Positions 1-4,629 of a stretch of DNA of 6,266 nt are shown here, piece after piece. The notes under the pieces are model-generated. The model made no database searches. It was not told the DNA's origin and was given only the letters and a program-made list of their open reading frames with translations. The DNA lies in NCBI GenBank assembly GCA_030696465.1, contig JAUYSE010000216.1, positions 1 through 6,266 of the forward strand, given 5' to 3'. Position 1 is the first letter of the stretch; every line of letters starts with the position of its first letter. Origin of the DNA: Legionellaceae bacterium (lineage in GTDB: Bacteria > Pseudomonadota > Gammaproteobacteria > Legionellales > Legionellaceae). The position numbers and the translations under genes were made by a program.

Positions 1-2
1 TA

Positions 3-224
3 CTGGCCAACATCTATCGTGCCGAAACCATTGAACAACTTGAAAAACTGCTCCCATATAACATCGATCTTGGGTTGCTAACTGACTCACCTTACGCGCC
101 CACAAGTGTCTTCCCGGGATTTAGGCTTGCTTGGCGAGCAGCGCGAGCCTTAGCAAGACTTAATGCCCGGAATCCATCCATAAGTTCGCACGGAGCCGGA
201 TTATGGATAGATCCCGGGCATTAA
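3..224 (+). CDS. IS66-type transposase (TnpC) C-terminus, 5' partial, tail replaced by a repeat insertion
   Basis: The frame is open from the left edge and reads LANIYRAETIEQLEKLLPYN followed by IDLGLLTD. This resembles the C-terminal segment of IS66 transposases, where a short helix (YL..hh..LP.A.....) precedes a final LLPWN-like motif. From codon 29 (base 87) on, the frame runs inside the inserted cloverleaf element and adds 45 foreign residues, rich in Arg and Ala, before a TAA at 222-224. Without the insertion the frame would continue at 301 as TDMRSIPELIMPEKDGVN and stop at 355-357. The catalytic DDE residues lie upstream, outside the window, so whether the enzyme is still active cannot be judged. 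IS66 transposases mediate cut or copy transposition together with TnpA and TnpB helpers, which are not visible here. The family call is moderate; the broken tail is directly visible. Confidence 0.55.
   Translation: MANIYRAETIEQLEKLLPYNIDLGLLTDSPYAPTSVFPGFRLAWRAARALARLNARNPSISSHGAGLWIDPGH
79..85 (+). repeat. Left target-site duplication of the cloverleaf element
   Basis: TAACTGA lies immediately before the left terminal repeat. The same seven bases follow the right terminal repeat. Because the A at 85 and the T at 299 can also be counted as an extra base pair of the arms, the true duplication may be 5 bp (AACTG) rather than 7. Confidence 0.75.
86..123 (+). repeat. Left terminal inverted repeat of the cloverleaf element
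   Basis: 38 nt starting CTCACCTTACG and ending CCCGGGATTTA. It pairs with 261-298 at 37 of 38 positions, the exception being G98 with T286. Confidence 0.9.
126..157. repeat. First internal hairpin of the cloverleaf element
   Basis: CTTGCT (126-131) pairs with AGCAAG (152-157). GGC (133-135) can then pair with GCC (147-149), leaving a GC-rich loop. This is the weakest of the three internal stems; GCG (134-136) with CGC (142-144) is an alternative inner pairing. Confidence 0.65.
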
Positions 225-225
225 G
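159..225. repeat. Central internal hairpin of the cloverleaf element
   Basis: The arms 159-183 and 201-225 pair at 23 of 25 positions around a 17-nt loop. The two mismatches (A171 with C213, C175 with A209) are A-C on this strand, so on the opposite strand they become T-G, which would be G-U wobbles in RNA. TTCG (185-188) and CGGA (197-200) can extend the stem into the loop. Confidence 0.88.
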
Positions 226-260
226 AGAAACTAAATCTCGCGCGCTCGATTAAGTTTCTC
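225..260. repeat. Third internal hairpin of the cloverleaf element
   Basis: GAGAAACTAAATC (225-237) pairs with GATTAAGTTTCTC (248-260) at 12 of 13 positions (A233 faces A252). The 10-nt loop contains GCGCGC. G225 can belong either to this stem or to the preceding one. Confidence 0.85.
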
Positions 261-298
261 TAAATCCCGGGAAGACACTTGTGGGTGCGTAAGGTGAG
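261..298 (+). repeat. Right terminal inverted repeat of the cloverleaf element
   Basis: 38 nt starting TAAATCCCGGG and ending GTAAGGTGAG, the reverse complement of 86-123 except at T286. Confidence 0.9.
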
Positions 299-305
299 TA
301 ACTGA
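299..305 (+). repeat. Right target-site duplication of the cloverleaf element
   Basis: TAACTGA, identical to 79-85. Splicing the sequence at these repeats rejoins the transposase reading frame (ACT GAT ATG ...) in phase, which supports insertion rather than a chance repeat. Confidence 0.75.
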
Positions 306-464
306 TATGAGAAGCATACCCGAGCTGATTATGCCTGAGAAAGATGGGGTTAATTAAACGCTTACCTTAAAAATACTTTTTTTCGTCCAAAAATCCGCGC
401 GTATATCAGCAAAAGGTAGTAAGAAAAGATTAAAACATGAACGCATGATCCGATCCCCCTGAGA

Positions 465-1376
465 TCAAAATGCCTTGTTAATCGTTATCACTAATGCTTG
501 AACATTCACACTTCCAGAACTAGTTCCGGTGTTCGTTCCGCTGCGCGATACGTAACCGCGCGCAATGTCAGTGTCGGTCCACGGGCCGCCCCAGCGACTC
601 GTTTTTGTCCCCGTCATCGAGTACGTGTAGCTTATATCCAGGAACCAGGTGGGATCTATAAAGTAAGTAGCGCCCAACATGGCAACGCCACCAAACAACC
701 ATTGGGTTGTTGAATATTTTTTGCCTAGACCAATTCCAGTAGGAGTCGTGGGGATAACTGCAGCGCTCTCGAATCCAGTGATGTTCTCAATTAAGGTCTT
801 TGTTTGGACAGTAGTCGGACCGACTCCCGAATACACATAGCTTCTTTCAAACGATCGGCCGATTAGAGGAATCAGCGATATTTGTTGATTAATAGTCTGC
901 CGGTATGATTGGATAAGGTAATTCCCAGTGAATGGCGTATACACTCCATCTTCGGTAAATCCACCCGCTTGCGGGATCTGCTGTTGACTGTTGGCAGATC
1001 CTATACCCAAGTAACTGTATGAAAGTTTACTGCCCCCCATCCACTGGCTGCCGGAAAAATGCTTGAAATATCCGACTTGTATTACTGGCGCCAGGGCCGA
1101 TTGAGAGTTTAGCTCAAGGCTGGTTGATCCGGCGGCCGATCCGACTTGGGCTGTATGAGTTTCGTAAGGAGGGCTATAGGATGTTCCTTTCCCATAAACA
1201 TCCTGATTACCAAAACTGCCCGAGCTCCAGCCCCCTCCTAGCCCTCCAAAAAAGGCTGATTGGGGTACAATGGACTTATCGGTCGCGATTACCGAACCAG
1301 CGCCCATCATGCCGCCAGAAAAAGCATTGGTTAAGGGCAAGCCCATCAAAAGACTCCCTAATATAATTTTTTTCAT
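465..1376 (-). CDS. Outer-membrane beta-barrel protein, Legionella-type
   Basis: The 303-residue product begins with a signal peptide (MKKIILGSLLMGLPLTNA), probably cut after Ala18. The mature part is rich in Gly, Ser, Thr and aromatic residues in alternating patterns (FFGGLGGGW, VIQVGYFKHF, WFLDISYTYS) and ends in Phe (ITINKAF). A terminal aromatic residue is the usual signal for barrel insertion by the BAM machinery. The pattern matches a paralogous family of roughly 300-residue surface proteins that I associate with Legionella. Its precise role (porin, adhesin) is unknown. ATG at 1374-1376 is preferred because AAGGAG lies 8 nt upstream; a GTG at 1383-1385 overlaps that ribosome-binding site and is unlikely. 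The gene stands alone, with decayed ORFs behind its promoter side and IS66 remains beyond its stop. No clear terminator is visible. Confidence 0.85.
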   Translation of the reverse strand: MKKIILGSLLMGLPLTNAFSGGMMGAGSVIATDKSIVPQSAFFGGLGGGWSSGSFGNQDVYGKGTSYSPPYETHTAQVGSAAGSTSLELNSQSALAPVIQVGYFKHFSGSQWMGGSKLSYSYLGIGSANSQQQIPQAGGFTEDGVYTPFTGNYLIQSYRQTINQQISLIPLIGRSFERSYVYSGVGPTTVQTKTLIENITGFESAAVIPTTPTGIGLGKKYSTTQWLFGGVAMLGATYFIDPTWFLDISYTYSMTGTKTSRWGGPWTDTDIARGYVSRSGTNTGTSSGSVNVQALVITINKAF

Positions 1377-1384
1377 GTAGACCA

Positions 1385-1390
1385 CTCCTT
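1385..1390 (-). promoter_or_regulatory. Shine-Dalgarno site of the outer-membrane protein gene
   Basis: AAGGAG on the minus strand, 8 nt before ATG at 1376. It decides the start: the in-frame GTG three codons upstream overlaps this site and so cannot use it. Confidence 0.8.
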
Positions 1391-1450
1391 AGTTAAGCAT
1401 GCCGTCGTAGGAACGTTGTTTCCTGCCCCTATTAACCTGACCACAGCAAA

Positions 1451-1612
1451 TTACCCCAATATATCCATTAAATCTGAAGGTACTGGATTTAGTGTTTGAA
1501 AGTTATCGTTAATCTGGAGCCGAAGAATTGAGAAGACCATTGTGCCAGCGCTAAAGATAACACTCATCGATTAAACACAGCCTGTTATTAAAATTTTCAA
1601 TTTCAACATCAT
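1451..1612 (-). pseudogene. Short exported-protein ORF interrupted by one in-frame stop
   Basis: Behind AGGAAG (1617-1622) an ATG at 1612 starts MMLKLKILITGCV, followed by TAA (1571-1573). The same frame then continues as SMSVIFSAGTMVFSILRLQI and runs to a stop at 1451-1453, 54 codons in all. If the internal TAA were TTA (Leu), the N-terminus would be a well-formed signal peptide: two Lys, a hydrophobic core, then SAG. I therefore read it as a small secreted protein or the start of a larger one, broken by point mutation and truncation. No family is recognised. A chance ORF remains possible because it is short. Confidence 0.4.
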
Positions 1613-1637
1613 GTTACTTCCTGTAAAATCACCGGCT

Positions 1638-1760
1638 CTACCCCAACTTACCATCCAAACCAGGGACAACTTGTGTGGAGTTTCTATGGCTTAGCATATT
1701 GGCTGAAAATGCCGTTAATAAGGCGATTTTTTTCATCAGTGTTCTTTGCAACTTAATCAT
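1638..1760 (-). pseudogene. Signal-peptide remnant of an exported protein
   Basis: A 40-codon minus-strand ORF begins MIKLQRTLMKKIALLTAFSA and stops at 1638-1640. An internal ATG at 1734-1736 gives MKKIALLTAFSANMLS, which looks like an export signal (Lys-Lys, hydrophobic core, small residues). The following 20 residues have no recognisable domain, so it appears to be the beginning of a truncated envelope protein. It lies just upstream of the second broken ORF and on the same strand as the barrel protein gene, so both may be left from a small cluster of exported-protein genes. The ribosome-binding site is weak. Confidence 0.35.
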
Positions 1761-2049
1761 TCGCTCATGATGTGGGGTGGGTATTTAAAGCAGAATATCT
1801 GGTAGGAAAATTACTAAGAGGTTAAATGAAGAAGCCGTAGGCTACACTTCCCATTCATAATTTACAGATGCCCGCCACCCATATCCAATAATGGCAAAAT
1901 ATGACAATCAACCATAAGAATTTACGTTATCATAATTTATTGGCAATTCATATACGATTATGGAATCGGATGTCATCTGGAACCTATTTTCCCGCATTAT
2001 ACCTTAATTGACAGGATGTATCTGTAAATGTAATATCTCAGAAAAAAGG

Positions 2050-2799
2050 ATGACAGTTGTGTTATTTAATACAGAGACCTCACAAAAAGAATTTTACATA
2101 GATAATCTTACAAAGTTAATTTCTTCATATCCACGAGAACGCTACCCACTTAGCCCCGCACATGAAAAGATTTTTGATGTGGAGTATAAAATGAATCGAG
2201 AAGGTAGTAATGGTTTTATTGGAAAAATAGTCCGTAAGTTGGAAGAGTGGATGCATGTTCATGTAGCTAAATATAGCGGAATAGGCTCTTCTTTAGAGGT
2301 CGGGGCAGGAACGCTCAATCACTTACAATTTGAAGACTTGCGTCAAGCGTATGACATCGTTGAGCCTTATGAGTTGTTGTATTCTGATAAGACAAATGAG
2401 TTATCAAAAATAAGGGATGTTTATAGCTCAATAGCTAGTATCCCTATTGATAAGAAATATTCCAGAGTAATTTCAATAGCGGTTTTAGAGCATATGACCG
2501 ATTTACCCAGTGAACTTGAGGCAATATATCTACGACTGAAGGATGGTGGTGTGTTTCAAGCGGCTATCCCCTCTGAAGGTGGTTTTTTGTGGGGGATTTC
2601 GTGGCGTTTAACTACGGCAATATCTTATAAACTAAGAACTGGTTTATCTTACGCCAGTATCATGAAACATGAGCATTTAAATAATGCAGATGAGATATTG
2701 TTGCTTATAAACCACTATTTTAGCGACATTAAAATAAAAAGATTTCCTTTTAATAACAGTCACTTAAGTTTTTACACTTATATCGAAGCTAGAAAATAA
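2050..2799 (+). CDS. Class I SAM-dependent methyltransferase, O-antigen-cluster type
   Basis: The protein is about 249 residues. SLEVGAGTLNHL (about 81-92) is motif I, the SAM-binding glycine loop. YDIVEPYE (101-108) supplies the acidic residue after strand 2. VISIAVLEHMTDLP (140-153) is the motif IV region, and LKDGGVFQAAIPSEGG (163-178) follows it. The later IMKHEHLNN and RFPF...HLSFY.YIEA segments match a group of small methyltransferases I know from lipopolysaccharide and other surface-glycan gene clusters. A sugar acceptor is therefore plausible but unproven. No glycan genes surround it, so it looks like a stranded cargo gene; the text is noticeably AT-rich. The start is uncertain: ATG at 2050 has its AAAAGG directly abutting, GTG at 2059 has better spacing, and an in-frame TTG at 2008 has no ribosome-binding site. 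Confidence 0.85.
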   Translation: MTVVLFNTETSQKEFYIDNLTKLISSYPRERYPLSPAHEKIFDVEYKMNREGSNGFIGKIVRKLEEWMHVHVAKYSGIGSSLEVGAGTLNHLQFEDLRQAYDIVEPYELLYSDKTNELSKIRDVYSSIASIPIDKKYSRVISIAVLEHMTDLPSELEAIYLRLKDGGVFQAAIPSEGGFLWGISWRLTTAISYKLRTGLSYASIMKHEHLNNADEILLLINHYFSDIKIKRFPFNNSHLSFYTYIEARK

Positions 2800-3004
2800 A
2801 TGAATAAAATAATTCCTCGATTATCCCAATGCCCAGGGCAAGAGCGTCAAAGTTTAAATCCCTAACACTTTTTCCCTGCATTCATCATAAAGTGTATTAG
2901 TTCAAACCTAATCTGACAAATCACTGATTATATTTTGAAATGCATGGGAGCTACCGCCCCCACCGATGTTGTAACAATCCAACCCGCAAGCAAAGGAAAT
3001 GTTC
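2800..3004. other. Gap between methyltransferase and broken DUF1016 gene
   Basis: An ATG starts directly after the methyltransferase stop and reads MNKIIPRLSQCPGQERQSLN before stopping at 2863-2865. The first nine residues could be the beginning of a lost downstream gene, but this is weak. No terminator-like hairpin with a T-run follows the methyltransferase. AAAGG at 2992-2996 is a plausible ribosome-binding site for the broken ORF that starts at 3005. Confidence 0.4.
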
Positions 3005-3103
3005 ATGAAGAAAGAGCTTAAAACAACGAATGAATCGCTACACCTGGATCAAAGCTACCAACAGTGAGCTAATTAAAGTTTATTGGGAGCTAGGAGCTGA
3101 TTT
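3005..3103 (+). pseudogene. Remnant of a DUF1016/YhcG-type PDDEXK nuclease gene (N-terminus)
   Basis: ATG at 3005, 8 nt after AAAGG, reads MKKELKTTNESLHLDQSYQQ and stops. Another frame (from 3030) gives RYTWIKATNSELIKVYWELG followed by ADL. The latter closely follows the N-terminal signature of the DUF1016 family (YhcG), in which a W..lK.....AA...N.eLI..YWelG pattern precedes the PD-(D/E)XK nuclease domain. The two pieces together look like the original start of the gene (MKKELKTTNE ... Y.WI ... K) with a frameshift and an internal deletion. The nuclease domain is absent and the 3' side is replaced by a palindrome at 3104-3153. Family recognition is from the short YWELG motif, so it is probable rather than certain. 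Confidence 0.5.
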
Positions 3104-3153
3104 AATGGTCGCGGTAGGAACAGGAGTTACCTCCAGTTCCTACCGCGACCATT
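3104..3153. repeat. 50-nt near-perfect palindrome (REP-like or miniature element)
   Basis: AATGGTCGCGGTAGGAAC (3104-3121) and its exact reverse complement (3136-3153) form an 18-bp stem. Inside, an A-A pair is followed by GGAG (3123-3126) pairing with CTCC (3131-3134) around the loop TTAC. No T-run follows on either strand, so a rho-independent terminator is unlikely. It lies exactly between two unrelated gene fragments, suggesting a mobile or recombinogenic palindrome. It is more GC-rich than its flanks. Confidence 0.88.
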
Positions 3154-3184
3154 CTTACGACCTGAATTAGGGCATGAGTCAGGA

Positions 3185-3406
3185 TTGGCGATAAGAATTT
3201 TAATGGTATTAAAAGATCATCCATTGAGTAAATCACAAATTGCCAAAAACTTAGGGCACCAAAGCGTATCCAGCGGATTCTATAAGCAACTCAAATACTT
3301 GTTGAGTAACCACCTTATTGAGATGACTTTTCCTGACAATCCCAAAAGTCGTTTACAACAATATCAGCTAACCACTAAAGGCAAGGAGCTCATTAACACC
3401 GCTTGA
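3185..3406 (+). CDS. Winged-helix domain, C-terminal remnant of an AlbA_2/AAA_4 or Fic-type protein
   Basis: The 73-residue ORF contains a winged helix-turn-helix: PLSKSQIAKNLGHQSVS (about 13-29) is the HTH, then FYKQLKYLLSNHLIEMTFPD and SRLQQYQLTTKGKELI form the wing and end. This is the typical C-terminal module of AlbA_2/AAA_4-type ATP-binding proteins and some Fic proteins, which often end in an I.MT.PDKP.SRLQKYRLT.KG motif. The frame is open upstream to 3101, and the residues just before the TTG (LRPELGHESG) also look like the linker that precedes this module. So it is probably the tail of a longer gene cut off by the palindrome. TTG at 3185 and ATG at 3203 are possible starts, but neither has a good ribosome-binding site. 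An independently expressed small DNA-binding protein cannot be excluded. Confidence 0.6.
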   Translation: MAIRILMVLKDHPLSKSQIAKNLGHQSVSSGFYKQLKYLLSNHLIEMTFPDNPKSRLQQYQLTTKGKELINTA

Positions 3407-3446
3407 GACAATATATGATTGTACGATAATTACACTTATATAATCT

Positions 3447-3475
3447 GCGTCACTGCCGATTTTTCGCAGTGACGC
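3447..3475. repeat. 10-bp perfect hairpin in the intergenic region
   Basis: GCGTCACTGC (3447-3456) pairs with GCAGTGACGC (3466-3475) around a 9-nt loop containing five T. It lies between the winged-helix remnant and the convergent phosphotransferase gene, so it could serve as a bidirectional stop. However, neither side has a T-tract, so a simple intrinsic terminator is doubtful and a repeat remnant is an alternative. Confidence 0.65.
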
Positions 3476-3570
3476 TGCCGTAGGCCTACAAAATTTCAAA
3501 ATAAATTCAGTATATTACCATTCATTGTACAATCGCGCGCAACGCGATCATACAAAATAACCAAAAATTT

Positions 3571-3588
3571 ATTCTTGTATCACAAGAT
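3571..3588 (-). terminator. Possible weak terminator of the GNAT-APH operon
   Basis: On the minus strand, about 55 bases after the last kinase stop, TCTTGT and ACAAGA pair across a 3-nt loop and are soon followed by AATAAATTTTT. The stem is short and AT-rich, so this is a low-confidence call. It is the only stem plus T-run I see downstream of the operon. Confidence 0.25.
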
Positions 3589-3642
3589 TTGTTTCGTGAA
3601 TTTTTTATCAAGCACACTCCAAAAAGAAATGATAACTTACCA

Positions 3643-4629
3643 TTAATGCGATGGCCCACTCGATAGCTGTTTATTGAAATATGTAATAAGGAAAATGATA
3701 TCTGCACACTGTTTTGGTCGCAATTCTTTTGTGCATCTGGTGAGACAATCCAATAATGACATCACATTGAGCAGATAAATGGTAGTTTTCCAATCTTCTG
3801 GAAGAGTAAGCTCCGTTGATAACCCCTGAATAAATGAGGTTTCAAACATCGTAGGCAGTTGATGCGAATAACGCAGCATATTCGCAACATCCCAGAGTAG
3901 CGACCCTGAAAAAGCGAACTCCCAATCTAACACCCCCGTGATTGTCCATTCATCATCAATCTTATCAACCAAAATATTGGCTGGATCAAAGTCTGCGTGA
4001 ACCAAGTGACTTTCGCTCTCATTGGGAAGGAATATTTTCAATCCGTTAAAGTGATGTTTTATTGTGGCGATAACTTCACTGCCTAAACATTCCATAACGG
4101 TAGGATGAATTAAACTGTTATCAACGAACTCAATGTAATTATTTTCCGAAGATCTTTCTGCAACCATAAGATGGTCATCAAAAAATCCCGGACAGGGAAA
4201 ATGATGGGCTTGTATTTTTGCAAGCACTTGTCCCGCCTTAAACATAATAGTGCCTATATCATGCGGTATTTTGCTTAGCAACAGCTCTCTTAATGTAATG
4301 CCAGGAAGATATTCCGTAAGTGCGAAACGATATGATTTGTAATCACCAATAAAATAGACTTGAGGTATAGGAACCGTTGACTTTAAAAGCACACCCAACG
4401 CTTGTTCACGATATGCAGCACCTTTATCGCGAAGATACACACGTAAGATAAAAGATAAATTTTCATCTTCCAAAATAATTTTGACATTTAAGTTGGCACA
4501 ACCGCCTGAAATTATCGAATATGAAGCAAGCTTCTTATTTGGAAAAGCTAACTTTAGCATCGCCTCAACTACTTTATCTGACAACAATATTTGTTGTTCT
4601 GTTTTTTCCCACTCTTGTTTGAAGGTCAT
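3643..4629 (-). CDS. APH-family phosphotransferase (aminoglycoside/choline kinase fold)
   Basis: The 328-residue protein has the APH kinase fold. SGGCANLNVKI (about 41-51) is the nucleotide-loop region. FILRVYL (60-66) holds the Arg at the ATP-lysine strand position. LVHADFDPANILVD (209-222) is the catalytic HxDxxxxN loop, with H211, D213 and N218. GVLDWEFAFSG (232-242) carries the metal-binding Asp235. Such enzymes move the ATP gamma-phosphate to a hydroxyl of aminoglycosides, choline-like compounds, macrolides or sugars; the substrate is unknown here. It is the last gene of the operon. ATG at 4627-4629 overlaps the TGA of the upstream GNAT gene as ATGA, pointing to translational coupling. 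An in-frame ATG at 4651-4653 would add 8 residues, but the overlap favours the shorter form. Confidence 0.9.
   Translation of the reverse strand: MTFKQEWEKTEQQILLSDKVVEAMLKLAFPNKKLASYSIISGGCANLNVKIILEDENLSFILRVYLRDKGAAYREQALGVLLKSTVPIPQVYFIGDYKSYRFALTEYLPGITLRELLLSKIPHDIGTIMFKAGQVLAKIQAHHFPCPGFFDDHLMVAERSSENNYIEFVDNSLIHPTVMECLGSEVIATIKHHFNGLKIFLPNESESHLVHADFDPANILVDKIDDEWTITGVLDWEFAFSGSLLWDVANMLRYSHQLPTMFETSFIQGLSTELTLPEDWKTTIYLLNVMSLLDCLTRCTKELRPKQCADIIFLITYFNKQLSSGPSH

Larger units (their letters stand above)
86..298. mobile_element. 213-bp cloverleaf-forming miniature inverted-repeat element (MITE-like)
   Basis: The outer arms 86-123 and 261-298 are 38-bp inverted repeats with a single mismatch (G98 opposite T286, a G-U wobble in RNA). 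Between them lie three consecutive hairpins: 126-157, 159-225 and 225-260. Only G124, G125 and A158 remain unpaired at the junction, so the folded strand is a four-way junction. TAACTGA occurs directly on both sides (79-85 and 299-305), as expected for target-site duplication. The element has no credible gene of its own, so it would need a transposase acting in trans. It sits in a transposase gene and replaces its tail. I do not recognise the family. The arm length and 5-bp minimum duplication recall Tn3-derived miniature elements, but the GGGG tip of Tn3 ends is absent. Confidence 0.85.
1..365 (+). mobile_element. Right end of an IS66-family insertion sequence (partial)
   Basis: The stretch carries the last codons of a transposase-like ORF and ends in CGCTTAC (359-365). 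That is the reverse complement of GTAAGCG, the outer tip typical of IS66-family inverted repeats. Once the inserted cloverleaf element is removed, the transposase stop codon (355-357) lies 1 nt before this tip, which is a usual IS66 layout. The left end is outside the window, so neither the matching inverted repeat nor the expected 8-bp target duplication (which would be the bases from 366 on) can be checked. The IS66 assignment rests on the tip sequence, the stop position and the LLPYN ending of the protein. Confidence 0.6.
1391..2049. other. Intergenic stretch with two decayed minus-strand ORFs
   Basis: About 660 bases between the divergently transcribed barrel protein and methyltransferase genes, so both promoters should lie here. 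I could not single out a convincing -35/-10 pair. The left half holds two short signal-peptide-like ORFs on the minus strand (1451-1612 and 1638-1760). From about 1761 to 2007 I see no coding signal, strong hairpin or repeat apart from GCCGTAGGCTACA at 1834-1846, which resembles 3477-3490. Confidence 0.5.

Noticed and set aside
86..298. Cloverleaf as a tRNA or other classical RNA gene
   Set aside because: Arms are far longer than tRNA arms, there are no conserved tRNA bases, and flanking direct repeats show insertion.
86..298. Tn3-derived miniature element (TIME)
   Set aside because: The 38-bp arms and 5-bp duplication would fit, but the arms do not start with GGGG and lack recognisable Tn3 end sequence.
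498..713. Plus-strand 71-codon ORF inside the barrel protein gene
   Set aside because: Fully antisense to a gene with a signal peptide, ribosome-binding site and barrel features; Arg-rich, low-complexity composition typical of a shadow frame.
1124..1366. Plus-strand 80-codon ORF
   Set aside because: Antisense to the barrel protein gene, no domain and no convincing start signal.
3104..3153. Rho-independent terminator
   Set aside because: Strong stem but no T-run on either side, and it interrupts gene fragments rather than following a complete gene.
3417..3534. GATTGTAC / GTACAATC inverted pair as ends of a small element
   Set aside because: Only 8 bp, no flanking duplication; could easily be chance in AT-rich DNA.
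3522..3707. Minus-strand 61-codon ORF overlapping the end of the phosphotransferase gene
   Set aside because: Overlaps the kinase C-terminus in another frame; no motif and no ribosome-binding site, although translated composition is mildly hydrophobic.
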